Below are positions 10,909 to 21,909 of a stretch of 64,000 nucleotides of DNA, piece by piece (the stretch's first letter is position 1; every line of letters begins with the position of its first letter). A program made the position numbers and the translations under genes. The notes under the pieces are model-generated. The model saw only the letters and a program-made list of their open reading frames with translations. It did no database searches and was not told where the DNA came from. Origin of the DNA: Ahaetulla prasina (taxonomy: Eukaryota > Chordata > Lepidosauria > Squamata > Colubridae); assembly GCF_028640845.1 (NCBI RefSeq), contig NC_080548.1, positions 16,371,821 to 16,435,820 on the forward strand, in the 5' to 3' direction.

Positions 10909-11585
10909 ACTACATTGCTGTGTGCTACCCAGAGTTGCTTTCGGTGAAATAGGGGAGGGGGCACCATGTAAATTTGATTAATAAATAATAAACAGGGAAA
11001 GTTATTTCCTCCCCCTTTTTAAAATACTGTAAAAATAATAATAATAAAGGATTGCCAGCTTTTTTTTTTTTTAACCCAACCCATGGGCAGCAAGCAAAAG
11101 CTTTGGAGATGCCACCTAAAACCTCCGCCTATTTGGGGACATAATTATTCCGCAAAAGACGTGTGCATGTTTTTTAATATGGGGTGGGGAGAGACCCAGT
11201 TGTCTTAAGATGAAAGAATGGTTCTTTCCTGCAGAAATGTGCTGTGAAGAAAGCTTTTGACAGATTACCCCTTTGTGATGTTTCCACTCCTGCGGCTTTG
11301 AGAATGTTGCTATCGTCCTCCGAGAGAAGGGAAACAGACTTTTGTGTTCTCCTTCTTATTCTCAGCGGCGTGCACAGATCAGCAAGTGTGTGTCTGCTTT
11401 GCACACTGAAGGGTACCAGATTCAATGCCAGGCGTTTCCAGGAAGACCTGGGTTTGAGGGCTGTCAGCCTGCGTTAGTAATACTGAATTACATGCATTAA
11501 GGTTACACCTTGCTCCAAACACTGCACATCTTAAGATAGGACTAGGAAGCTGGGATGAGAACTACAAACTAGTCGTGGCTGCTGG
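10909..11585. other. Unique sequence, no gene seen
   Basis: Unique DNA with an ATA-rich patch near 11,035 and a T12 run near 11,060. The frames between 11,174 and 11,477 on both strands have no recognisable domain or splice context. Confidence 0.4.
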
Positions 11586-11620
11586 TTAACAGTGTAAGGG
11601 ACCTTGGAGGTCTCCTAGTC

Positions 11621-12376
11621 CAGGGGTTACCAATCTTTTGGACATCAGGGACCACTAAATTCATAATTTTAAATCCCACGGACCACTAATATGATCTGCC
11701 TAATGACCGGCTGGGTGGGCGTGGCTAGGTGGTCATGTGACTAGGTGGGGGTGGTTAATTCGATGTCACTCACATCGAGAGGCCTCTACTTGCCCCTCCT
11801 CTGCCAGCCACTCCTCACTTCCCCACCGGGGCTCCTTAGGGTCCCAACAGGAGTTGCTGGAGCTAAGCAGCCACCACGAGAAAGAATTGGCAAAGCAGCT
11901 CAGCTCAAATTGGATCTGACCGTGAAGGAGGCTCAGCTGAAGCTATGAGCATAGGCTTTCCAAGCAGAGCAAAGACCTGTGGGAGTGCAAGGCCAGGTAT
12001 GGGTGCCTGGAGTCTTAGCGAGCTGAGATGGTCAGTCAGTTCCAGGCCATGAGGCAGTCCCACTGGAACAAGGCCCTCTGGCTCTTCATCACCAGTGGCA
12101 CTTCCCTCCAGCCTTCGCCCAAAGCCCCACACTAGGAGGCTGAAGCAGACCCCAAGTTGGAATTTCTTCCCCCCTCTGACCCACATAAAAAGACCTCAAA
12201 GGGGGAGACTCTCTGCAGCAAATCAAATGTTCATTGTATATATATCTAGCCCAGAGGCCATAGTTTGAGGACCCCTGTTTAGTGCAATATAAAAAATGCA
12301 AATAATTTTTCTGCGGACAACCAAAATTTTCTCGCAGACCACCAGTGGTCCACAGACCACCAGTTGGTGACTGCTG
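11621..12376. mobile_element. Non-autonomous hAT element, 756 bp, inside CR1
   Basis: Bounded by a perfect 8-bp duplication TCCTAGTC (11,613-11,620 and 12,377-12,384). It starts CAGGGGTTACCAATCTTTTG and ends TTGGTGACTGCTG. A 170-bp deletion derivative of the same family sits at 36,045. Internal sequence has no transposase-like frame. Confidence 0.9.
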
Positions 12377-12415
12377 TCCTAGTCCAACACCTTGCTCAGG
12401 CAGACAACCCTATAC

Positions 12416-12683
12416 CAGTGATGGTGAACCTATGGCACATGTGCCAGAGGTGGCCCGCAGCGCCCTCTCTGTGGGCACACAAGCCATCCCCCCAGCTCAG
12501 CTCTGCTGTGCATGTGTGCACGCCTCCCATCTGGTCTTCGGGTCTCTGCTGCGCTTGTGCAGGAGAGTGGGGTACATGTGGGGGGGCACGTGCGCATGTG
12601 CAGGGGATGCGTATTGCATTTTGGGGGTTTGCACACATGTGCACACTTTTGGCACTCGGTCCGGAAAAGGTTAGCCATGACTG
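12416..12683. mobile_element. Non-autonomous hAT element (CAGTGATGG family), inside CR1
   Basis: Begins CAGTGATGGTGAACCTATGG and ends AAAGGTTAGCCATGACTG. Flanks CCCTATAC (12,408-12,415) and TCCTATAC (12,684-12,691) differ at one base. The interior is rich in ACATGTGC/CATGCGC-type alternating words shared with copies at 25,269, 30,744, 38,752, 41,879 and 60,629. Confidence 0.88.
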
Positions 12684-12912
12684 TCCTATACCATTTCAGA
12701 CCAATGGTTGTCCAACCTCTTCTTAAAAACCTCCAGTGTTGGAGAAGCACCCACAACTTTTGAAGGCAAGTCGTTCCACTGATTTAATTGTTCTGTCAGA
12801 AAATTTCTACTTACATCTAGATTGCTTCTTTCCTTGATTAGTTTCCATCCATTGCTTCTTGCCCTGCTTTCAGGTGCTTTGGATAATAGGTTGATGGGTT
12901 CTGGATTTTAGA

Positions 12913-14811
12913 TACATTTGATAAGTTACTCCATTTGAGATATCTTGGTTGAAAAATGTCTGCCCTATACACCATTTCACTCAGTAAAAGATTTATAAAG
13001 GGACAAACAGGAGAGATTTAGTAGTATATAGATGGGATGGGTTCGTGTTGGAGAACCCTGGTTCAGTCTTGTGGGAATCGAACCATCTCAGCTTGTCATG
13101 GCAATCTAGTTTACTTGGCGATTGCTTGTCATACTGAAGATAGTTAATTTCTCCCCCCAATCTAATCTTTAGTATATTGTGTGAACACAACCCACCAATT
13201 CTACCCTCTTCTACTGCTACAATCTTAATTTGCTCTTTTGTCAAAACCTTTAAAACCGTGATAGACTTATTATATTAAGACATTATGATTGCATCTCCTT
13301 TAAAAAAGCTTGGCTTTCTAAACTTTAAAATTGCAGTTGCAACCAATACTTATATGCACAAACACTCCCCAAGATTGCACAAGGGTGTAGAGGCAAAACT
13401 TTCATGGCAAAATAGTGTATCATAAAATATAAAATTTGATAAATAAATAAAATGGCCAGCTGTATTTTCTCTTTCTAGAGGCTCACAGCAGCCAATAGTA
13501 TATTCTCCGATGTATTTCTGGTCAGAAGAAAAGTTGAGCCCCAGGCTTGGGTACTTCATGATTCTGAAAATAACCTGCCACCAAGCACCCTCCTCCTTCT
13601 ATCCCACACCTTCTAAACACTCTGAAAGATGTGTACTTACACAAGTAAAACTTTAGGCTTCTTATATCACGATTGCAAACATGAAAACAAAGGGAAGAAA
13701 AATCTGGGTGTGCCAAAATCCAATAGACATAGTTATCTGTGCACAATGGGCTTAACCAAGGTTCAATTACGATCACAGCAGCTCTATTCATATTATATGG
13801 GTGACCTTGGCTAATACTTTATGGCTTAGGAGGCTGTGGGAACCAAGGCCACTGCTTGGTTTATGGTTCAGTGTAGTGTGCAAATCCAGAAAATGGTTGG
13901 CTTCAGTAACTAGATTGCATTGCATGAATGAATTTCTAGGGTCAATAAAGAAGCCCAAAAAGTAGTTAACAGACCCATGATGATATGCACCCCAAACTCT
14001 TGCGCTTTCGTAGATGATATGTTTCTCTACAATACTGACTTATTTCCTATTTAACCCCCATTTCCCTCACCCAGTTTGCTCCTATCAATTAGAAAGATTC
14101 CTACCTCCTAAATGGCAAAACTTGGAAACGTTTATTTCGTGTTTAGTTTTAATGAATGCAGTGGTGGCCATTTTTTAAATTATCAGCTACAAACCACATT
14201 ATGGGCACCCATTGGATCTTGCTCATCAATTCACTGATGAGGAGTGGCAAACCATCGCAATAGAACCCACAACTTCTATTCATTATGGTTTATCATATAG
14301 TCAGCCAGATGTTTAGACTCGGTTTGGCATTTTTGTCTATCAAATACTTCCCAAGTACCTGTGATAGACAAATGTTGTTGTTTGGTGGTATTAAAGGTAT
14401 CGGCGCAGGATGTAAGCTTTTCCAGGTAAAACTGCCTTGTGAGATGGACTGATTGTGGGTTTTTGTCAATGCTGATGGTGTTCAAGTGGTGCTCCAGATG
14501 TTATAATTATTGACATCTAGAGAGGGTTGATTTAAAAGTCCATTTCTGCAAAAGTCTTTTTTTTTTTAACGACAAGAGTTGATAGAATTCGGTTTGTGCA
14601 TGCACTTATGCTAAACACTGTCCAGAACTTTGTGCCGGAACTCTCTATCCTCATCGCTACCTGTTGCATTACTCTAACAACTTCTGTGGCAAGACAAGAT
14701 TCCATAACTGTCAATGGGAGGGGGAAAATGCAGACTTATTCATGTACATCCTGCTTTGCCATGAGAAAAATGGCCCTTAGAAAAGCAAGATAGATTCTTA
14801 AAAGAAGACAG
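12913..14811. other. Unique sequence, no gene seen
   Basis: About 1.9 kb of AT-rich unique DNA without recognisable repeats. Short frames (60-90 codons) on both strands lack domains, and no exon with paired splice sites stood out. Confidence 0.45.
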
Positions 14812-15060
14812 GTTGGAATACAGAATAACAGACTTGGAGGCGGTCTTCTAATCCAACCCCCTGCCCAAGGAGGAAACCGTTTCAGACAAGTGTCGTCCAA
14901 TCTCTTCTTACAATCCTCCAGTGATGCAGCACCCATAACTTCTGAAGGCAAGCCATCTCACTGATCCAATTGTTCTCACTGGCAGGAAATTTCTTTTGCG
15001 TTCCAGGATGGCTCTTTCTTTGAAAAGTTTCCATCTGTTACTTCTTTGTCATTCCAGTTG
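14812..15060 (-). mobile_element. CR1 LINE 3' fragment
   Basis: The reverse complement matches the CR1 tail at 41,360-41,600: the 'ggttggattag' UTR motif, the ORF2 end and the 'ggaaatttcct' region, with small deletions. Frame broken. Confidence 0.85.
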
Positions 15061-16158
15061 GGAAAGAATCCAATTACTATTCTTAAGACCCAGCCAGGCC
15101 AGACCTTCTGTTCAAAGCAGAAAGTACCTTGCCTGCTACTTTTGCCAAACAGGTTCAAAGAGCATGAAGGACACCCAACCTGACGCTCAAGAGATCTGTC
15201 AATACATGAACGGTAAAGGATGGATATATAGAACTGGAGGTAGAGCCTTCCTCAGCCATGACAAAGCAGTGAACACCCTCAAGCAAAAGCAGACCCAATG
15301 GATGTGCTAATGCCAAGTGGGGAAAACAGAGCAATGGAGACATGTAGCAATGTGCATGCAAGTGGCAGGAAAAAAAAAACCTGGAGCTTTTTTTGACTAT
15401 AGCAGGATCCCTAAGAAGCAGTCCTTTGAAGCTTCAAACAATCTTTTTTTAAAAAAAAAAAAATTTTGCATCCATTTCCCCTACGGATGCTTGTTGTGAG
15501 GCCACCAGATGCAAGAGAAAATACCCCAAGCCTATCTGAGCAGCTCTTCAAAATGTAACACATTCTTGATTTTCCAGGTGGTGGTGCAGAAGACGACGAC
15601 TGGGGAGACGAGGAGATTTATAAAATTATGCACGGTGCAGAGAAATGCTTCCTTCCCGTCTCATGATACTGGAACTCAGGGTCACCTAGTGTGGTTAATT
15701 GGTAGCAGATGCAGGACAGAGGGAAAGGAGTAGGTTTTTTTACATCACGTGTAACTGAAAGAAAGCTACCACCAGATACAGAGGTTGCCCCTTGTTCACA
15801 CAGCTTGTGGAGGGAGGCATGATAAAAATTCACACGAGGACGCACCTATCGGTGGCTTTTGATTTGGATTGCCCAGTGGAAGAAAACAAGGAGGAAGGTC
15901 TTTTAGCCTTCATGACCTGCCTGTGAGTTTCTTGGAGGCATCTGACCAGGCTTCCGGAAACAAAACCCCGGTCTATATGAAGATGTCTTCTGATCCAGCA
16001 GAAGATCCATCTTATTTTTTCAAGAAGCAGATTTCTGGGAAGTGGAGAGACAGACTTGCAATTCCCACCAGATTGGACATCATGCTTACCTCAAATTAAC
16101 ACATTTTACGCACCTAACTGAATAGGTTGGCAAGACATTCCAAACCATAAACTAACTA
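15061..16158. other. Unique sequence with one weak exon candidate
   Basis: Unique DNA with A runs near 15,370 and 15,455. Contains the candidate exon listed separately at 15,578-15,666. Confidence 0.4.
15578..15666 (+). CDS. Weak candidate terminal exon (acidic)
   Basis: A pyrimidine-rich stretch ending TTCTTGATTTTCCAG precedes a frame (phase 2 entry at 15,580) reading GGAEDDDWGDEEIYKIMHG and ending at TGA 15,664-15,666. Its codons (GAC, GAG, TGG) stand out against an AT-rich background. I do not recognise the protein, and about 28 codons is too short to exclude chance. No partner exon was identified on this strand. Confidence 0.15.
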
Positions 16159-16166
16159 CATCAATC

Positions 16167-16457
16167 CAGTGGTGAAATCCAATTTTTTTTTTACTACCAG
16201 TTCTGTGGGCATGGCTTGGTGGGCGTGGCTTGGTGGGCGTGGCAGGGGAAGGATACTGCAAAATCTCCATTCCTACCCCACTCCAGGGGAAGGATACTAC
16301 AAAATCCCCATTCCCACCCCACTCTGGGGCCAGCCAGAGGTGGCATTCGCCGGTTCTCCAAACTACTCAAAATTTCTGCTACCGGTTCTCTGAACTGCTC
16401 AAAATTTCGACTACCGGTTTTCCAGAACCTGTCAGAACTTGCTGGATTTCACCCCTG
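16167..16457. mobile_element. Non-autonomous hAT-like element (CAGTGGTGAAATCC family)
   Basis: Ends CAGTGGTGAAATCC and GGATTTCACCCCTG are inverted. Flanks CATCAATC (16,159-16,166) and CATCAGTC (16,458-16,465). The interior has GTGGGCGTGGCTTG minisatellite units and duplicated 'ggatactgcaaaatc' blocks. Six relatives occur in the window. Confidence 0.9.
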
Positions 16458-16465
16458 CATCAGTC

Positions 16466-16950
16466 TTTGGGGTTCAGCATGTGGTAACAACACAGCCTGG
16501 TTGATTCACACAATACCTTAGTTCCTTTCCTTGAACACCCCCCACCCCAGTATGCAGAACACAAGACTAGCAAGGGTGACGTTCTTAGCCAATTCCCATC
16601 CTCAAAACCAGGCTGAATTTTCCACATCGTCTTTGAACTTAGACACCACCGAGGCAAACTTTTGATTCCCCCCCACTTTTTTTTAAATTTCCACCCACCC
16701 ACACGAACCGCTTTCTGGGCAGAGATATAGAGGAAAGGCTGAGAGAGAGAAGAAGGGAGTGCAGGCGGGAGAGAGTTTCTCAAGGCCAGCCAACAAATCC
16801 ACAGTTGTTACTGTTGTTGTTTTTTTTCCCCCAAGGCTGTCTTCGACTCCCAACCACGGAGAAAACTACCCAAAACTCTTGCTGAGAAGGGACACGCAGA
16901 AGGATTGCAACTGATGGAGGAGAATATTTGTAGCTCAGGGTTTGACACAA
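16466..16950. other. Unique sequence, no gene seen
   Basis: Unique DNA with T/C runs; no gene or repeat end recognised. Confidence 0.4.
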
Positions 16951-17110
16951 AGGGTCCTTGGGTGCTCTCTGAGCTTGTTTTCCTGCAGTTGTTTTTGTGA
17001 CTCAAACTAGGTAACCTCATCTTCATCAATAACACTGACGAGGTTACCTAGTTTGGGTAATGAAAGGTAGGCAAGAAAACAAGCCAGCTCACAGGGCACC
17101 GAGGAACCCT
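16951..17110. repeat. Foldback repeat with 16-bp perfect stem
   Basis: Arms at 16,951-17,018 and 17,040-17,110 are imperfect inverted copies. The innermost 16 bp (17,003-17,018 against 17,040-17,055, CAAACTAGGTAACCTC) are perfect around a 21-nt loop. A single arm-like fragment of the same repeat lies near 52,805-52,875. The family was not identified. Confidence 0.75.
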
Positions 17111-17492
17111 CGCTATTGCAACCGAGCTATCTTCCGCATGCGTTTTCTTGTAAGGATTACCCATGAGGAAATCTACCCCAGTTTTCATCCGGAGCACCTC
17201 GGGGGGGCCTCCTCCTTTCTCCTCCTACTCACCACAGCCTGGTTCTGTGGCTGTTTCCCTCTGCTTCACCATCGCCACCGAAACTTCCAGCAGCGGTCAA
17301 ACAGTCTTTCTCATCAAGACCCCAAAACTTTTCCTGCACACACCCCTTCCTTCCCTCTCCCACCCCTCGCAAAGCCGGTTTAATTCTGGCCAAGCATCAT
17401 TTTATCTACTTTTCACTCCACGCTAACCACACGCAAATATGCCTAGGCGCATGTGCCTATGAGTGCTTGCTCGCTCGCTCTCCCACTCCTCG

Positions 17493-17527
<35 letters not shown>

Positions 17528-19055
17528 TTACATACATCCCACCCCTCTTCCTGTTAAGATGTCAGGGTGAACTTGGAGCTCTGCCTAAACAGTTCCAACA
17601 CAGCTTTCTCCTTCATTTGACAAAGCTCTGCGATTCTGTGTGCTGGGGAGGGAGGGGGGGCGAGGGAGGGAGGGAGGGAAGGAAGGATTTGGTCAGGTTT
17701 GTTTCCAGGAGATACGTGAAATGGAGGATAACAGATCTGCCAGGAAAGGGGAGGGAAGGAGGGAGGGGGGGAAGCTGCAGAGAAGATGCCTGTTGTGCAT
17801 TTCTTTAAAAGCCAGCTTTGCTGCCCAACCTCTGGAGACCACCCCCCTCCTTTCCCCCTCCCCCCATAAAAACCATTGCACCCCCCCTCCCATCTCTCAG
17901 CCTTGGGTGGCCTTCACGTTGTTCACAGATGGCTGTTTCTACTCACTCGAGTGCTTGACCTAAATCCTTCCTGCCTCTCTCTCTCTCTCTCTCTTCAGTG
18001 GAGCTGCAAATGTCTTAGCTGTGTAGCTCAAGGCATGGCAAAGCTAAAATTAAAGAGGAGGAGGAGGAGGAGGAAGAAGAGGTGAAGGACAGTATGACAA
18101 CAGGATGCTGGCTGCCTCCAGAGAAACACCGCCCCCCCCTCACCGCAAGTGTTAAAGACTCAGAGAGGCAGCTCGGATCTCTCTCGGGCATTCTTCGTTG
18201 TGCAAAAAGCACTCCCCCCCCTTTGTCATTTGGTTGAATGCCACCCTCAGAAAACTGGGTGACCGCATTTCCGGCCCCAAAACTTTCAGCCGCCTCTGAC
18301 CCTTCTCCTCTGCTCTGCGGAGTGGCTCCCCACCTGGCTCCTCTTCCCTACCTCCCTGCAAGCTCACAGGAAGTTCCAACAGCTCTAAAGTTTTGTCGGT
18401 GACTCAGCGGCTGGCTGGTGGCTTCAGCCAAAAGTGACAAGCCGGCTGGTGGTGCAGGCGCACCCTCCCACCCCCCCCACCCCCCCCACCCACTACCTCC
18501 AGGGAAATGGAAACAGGCCTTTGGCCCTCCTGTCCCAGATGGGGTGGGTGGTGCAGGAAGAAGGCTGGATGGTCTCCAGGCTCAAGTTACAAGGCAAGTC
18601 TCAAGAGTGAAAGGCAGGAAGGGGAGGTTGAGTTGGGTTGCGAAGGCAGACTCTAATCACACCAGGCATCGATGGGGGGGGGTCAAATTTCAGAAGGCTC
18701 CAAAAGGGCTTCCTGTGTAGGTCCACATTCACAACAACCCTGCAAGGTAGGCAAGCCAGAACCCGCCCTGCCTTAAAAAGCATGGCGGCAGCGAGGCTTA
18801 TAAGAAAAGCTGCCAAGCACTGAGATCCGAACCGCTTAACGTCTCAAACCTTCTACCTTCCTTCCCCCGGAGAATCTGCTTCCACAAGCAGGTGCCAGAA
18901 CCGCTCCCGAAGCAGCCTCCCCTGAGCAAGAACAGGACTCAAACACTCAAAATGCAATCCCACAAAAGGTGGTTGGGGGGACGGGGACGTCAGCCCTGTA
19001 ACTCCCTTGAAGTCCTTGAACTCCCCGGGCAGGAGACAAAAAAGAGCTGCTCCCG
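17111..19055. other. Unique sequence flanking the CpG island, with purine/pyrimidine tracts
   Basis: Includes (CT)n(CA)n at 17,492-17,527, G/GGGA-rich tracts at 17,645-17,690 and 17,745-17,775, (CT)n at 17,978-17,995, (AGG)n at 18,056-18,075 and C runs near 18,472-18,490. Composition becomes steadily richer in G+C toward 19 kb. Frames in this stretch are repeat-driven. Confidence 0.5.
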
Positions 19056-20640
19056 AGCAGAAAAGGAATGGGAAGACACCCTCCACCCCAAGCCGACGCG
19101 CAAACACCCCCCCCCAAACTCCCCACCACCACCAACGAAAGGTAGGGGGGCTCGGGGCAAAGCCCGCCTTTCCCCGGTCCCAAACCCCTCCTTTTCTCCC
19201 GACCCACCGATCCCCCGCCCCCCATTCCTCCCACCTCCACCCCTCCCAAGCGCTTCAGGTGCCGAGCGACAAAACCCCGACGCGTTTTTGGTTTTGGTTT
19301 TTTTTTTTTTTGAAAATCCCCTCCGCGCGGCGTGACTCACTCGCAACTCCGCGCTGCCCCAAAACAAGCTCCGACAAGGCAAAGGCACGGAGAGGCAACT
19401 GAGCTCCCGGAGGCGGGGAGAAAGCGCGAAGAGAAGGCTTTGGGGAGGGAGGGGGAGAGGGAGGAAAGAAAAGAAGGGGGGAGAGAGAAAGAAGGGGAAA
19501 AAAAAAAGAGGCCGGAAAGAACAGAGGCTGAAACTCTGCCTGCTGGCTACAGCCTAATTGGTTCCGGCAACAGCCTGCTTTCCTTGGCGAGGCTTTCCCG
19601 GAGCCAGTTCCAGCCACTGCAGTGCCGGAGAGAGGGGCGAGCACTTCGCCAGGCTCCGTCCTGGAAAAAAAAGAATCAAAATAAAATAAAATAAAATAAA
19701 ATAAAAATCGAATTCCCATCCACTCCTGAGGGTGGGGGGAAGAAAAGCGGCAGAGGAGGAGGAGGAGGCAGGGGGAGAATAGAATCCCCGGCAAGTGTTA
19801 GGGGAAAAACTGGCTCTTGCCAACCTCCTTTCCCCCCCTCACCCCTTCACCACTACCACAACCCCCGCCACGAGAGACTGCCGGGTCGCCTCCGGAGCGC
19901 GCGGCGGTCGAGGCGAAGCGCAAACTCCCGGCTGAGGCGCGCCGAGAGCCAGCTGGGGGCAGCAGACGCAAGAGGACCTGGCTCAGGAGCGGCTGGCATC
20001 TCTCTCACAGCGCCCTACCAAGGGGCGAGGAGGAGGAGGAGGAGGAGAAGGGGAGAAATGGGTGGGGCGGCCCTGCGCCTTGGACTGGGTGGGGGTGAAA
20101 AGTCATAATTCCCCCGCGGCAAGAAAACTCCCCCCAGCCGGGCTTTGCCGTGAGGAGGAAGGAGCTTCAAATCCGCAGGGTTCCGAAGCCTTCAGAAAGT
20201 CCTTCCTTCCTCCTCCTCCTCTTCCTCCTCCTCTCCCAGATAACCCACGCCCGCTTCACGGTTTCCTCAGGCGGCACTCCAGGAATTTCCAGCTTAAGCT
20301 CCTAAATACCCAGGGCTTTCCATTCGCGGCGTCCTTCGTGGCCCAATTAAGGGCAGCTCCCAAATTGGTAACACGCCGCAAGTCTTTACTTGCCTTCGCT
20401 CGCCGAGGCCGGGAGTTGGGAGTCCTGGCGCTGGGCAGGCACAAGCAGGCGTCTCTCTCTCTCTCCCGAGGCTTAAGCAGCCGGCCTTTATTATCCCTCT
20501 TTGCGCCAGACCTGGAGGGAGCTCTTCGGAGTGCCCCCCCCCCCCCCGATTTGGAAAAAGGAACCCGACCATTTGCTATTTCCGAAGCCACGCTTTTCTC
20601 TCAGTCATTCAGTCTCTTTTTAAAAAGGGGTGGTTTTTTT
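19056..20640. promoter_or_regulatory. CpG island, candidate promoter/first exon
   Basis: The only long stretch that is both G+C-rich and rich in CpG; clusters lie at 19,320-19,420, 19,870-19,960 and 20,380-20,420. Elsewhere CpG is scarce outside hAT interiors. An AP-1 type TGACTCAC sits at 19,333-19,340. On the minus strand the same place reads GCGA|GTGAGT, a strong intron-side splice donor with its first intron base at 19,340. That fits a minus-strand untranslated first exon. Long open frames on both strands (up to 211 codons) have no domain and look compositional. Direction and gene identity are unresolved. Confidence 0.55.
19679..19706. repeat. (AAAAT)n short tandem repeat
   Basis: About five ATAAA units interrupt the CpG-rich region. 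Confidence 0.85.
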
Positions 20641-21060
20641 TTGTGTTTTTTTTTTGCATTCACGCGCACCTCCAAGAATTTTGAAAATGCGCGCTAACTT
20701 TATTTTTGCTCATCAATACATGCTTTTTTGCCACGGTTTTGAAATAATGGCTGGAATCACACTCCAGGTTAGGTTGATTTGTTCCAAGAAGCCACCATGC
20801 CTCAGTTCATGGAATACCTTCGGCCAAATCCAAGCTGACAACCTTTTGGTGAACTTAGTCCATATTTGGGGCAACCAGCAACAAGTTGTCACTAAAATAT
20901 TCAGGACATTAAAATATTAAATATATTAAAATATTCACTCTAGTGCATTTCTGGATCTTCAACGGCCCTGGTTTCCTGAACACGCTTTCTTTGTCGGGTG
21001 TACTTTAAGAGGCACATTTTAATAAAAATAAGCTAGAGAAATGAATAACCAAGCCAACTG
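20641..21060. other. AT-rich sequence downstream of the CpG island
   Basis: Unique AT-rich DNA after a sharp drop in CpG; nothing further recognised. Confidence 0.4.
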
Positions 21061-21069
21061 TCATAGCCA

Positions 21070-21345
21070 CAATAGGTATTTCTCAATTGCACCTACAATA
21101 GCAATAACAATAGCACTTACAGACTTCTATACCATTTCACAGTGCTTTACAGCCACCTCTAAGCGGTTTACAGAGTCAGCCTATGGCCCCCAACAATCTG
21201 GGTCCTCATTTTACCCACCTCGGAAGGATGGAAGGCTGAGTCAACCTTGAGCCTGGTGAGACTCCAACTGCAGAACTGCTGGCAGCCAGAGGTCAGCGGA
21301 AGTAGCCTGCAGTACTGCATTCTAACCATTGCACCACCATGGCTC
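21070..21345 (-). mobile_element. tRNA-derived SINE with AGCGGTATATAAGTC-type tail
   Basis: Read on the minus strand, a tRNA-like head leads into a body (AAGGTTGACTCAGCCTTCCA, then TAAAATGAGGACCCAGATTG) and a tail related to GTAAACCGCTTAGAGAGG. The body is the same as in the SINEs at 32,795 and 61,202, but the tail differs. The forward copy is at 30,350. Confidence 0.8.
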
Positions 21346-21414
21346 TTAAATAATAAATTATTGAATAATAAATAAATAAATAAATAAATAAATATTTTAA
21401 ATAAATAAAATGTG
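21346..21414. repeat. (AAAT)n-rich tract
   Basis: AATAAATAAATAAATA repeat stretch between the SINE and the composite hAT unit. Confidence 0.85.
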
Positions 21415-21422
21415 CCTTAGAG

Positions 21423-21901
21423 CAGTGGCCCCCCAATCTTTTGGGAACCAGGGACTGTTTTCTACGGACCAGAGTGTGTGTGGTTTCGTGTGCTACCTGC
21501 ATCCCATGGATGGGGCATCATTTGTTTGTGCAGCCCAGTTGTTGTTGTTAGCTGCGAAGTCGTGTCCGACCCATCGCAACCCCATGGACAATGTTCCTCC
21601 AGGCCTTCCTGTCCTCTACCATCCTCTGAAGTCCATTTAAGATCATGCCTACTACTTCAGTGACTCCATCCAGCCACCTCATTCTCTGCCGTCCCCTTCT
21701 TCTTTTGCCCTTTTATTTGGGGGGGGGGGAAACAGTAGTGGGTTTCAAATCCCGTTGCTACCGGTTTGCTCGTGAGCGTGTGCGCACCCTCCACACACAC
21801 ACTTCTGCACATGTACAGAGATGTCCGGGCGGGTGGGCGGAGCCTCCCACCGCTACTGGTTCACCCGAACCGGTAGCAACCGGTAGCAACCCACCACCAT
21901 G
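21423..21901. mobile_element. Composite hAT unit joining two families around a BovB fragment
   Basis: Flanked by perfect CCTTAGAG duplications (21,415-21,422 and 21,902-21,909). The left end CAGTGGCCCCCCAATCTTTT belongs to the family of the 11,621 element. The right end (21,733-21,901, ACCGGTAGCAACCCACCACC) belongs to the CAGTGGTGGGTTTC family. A BovB 3' fragment lies between them. One target duplication surrounding unlike ends suggests a rearranged or chimeric unit. Confidence 0.65.
21537..21715 (-). mobile_element. BovB LINE 3' end fragment
   Basis: Matches the minus-strand BovB tails at 6,311 and 59,465 (GTCGGACACGACTTCGCAGC followed by TAACAACAAC, then the ORF2 end). Only the final ~180 bp remain. 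Confidence 0.85.
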
Positions 21902-21909
21902 CCTTAGAG

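Larger units (their letters stand above)
11586..12912 (-). mobile_element. CR1 LINE 3' end, split by two hAT elements
   Basis: CR1 3' sequence on the minus strand survives in three pieces: 11,586-11,620, 12,385-12,415 and 12,692-12,912. Joined in order they give the end of ORF2 and the 3' UTR ('ggttggactag...ggtcccttccaactc' type). The gaps are exactly the hAT insertions at 11,621-12,376 and 12,416-12,683. Confidence 0.85.

Noticed and set aside
17999..18085. Exon-like stretch after a (CT)n-CAG, ending in a basic Arg/Lys tail
   Set aside because: The acceptor tract is a (CT)n microsatellite and the basic tail is an (AGG)n repeat, so both signals have trivial explanations.
19255..19794. 179-codon minus-strand frame in the CpG island
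   Set aside because: Low-complexity (Phe/Ser/Pro runs from purine tracts and an AAAAT repeat), no domain, and it runs across the putative splice donor.
20062..20697. 211-codon open frame on the plus strand in the CpG island
   Set aside because: Opens only because the region is G+C-rich, lacks a domain, has a low-complexity Pro/Ser/Phe-rich composition and ends in a homopolymer-driven Phe run.
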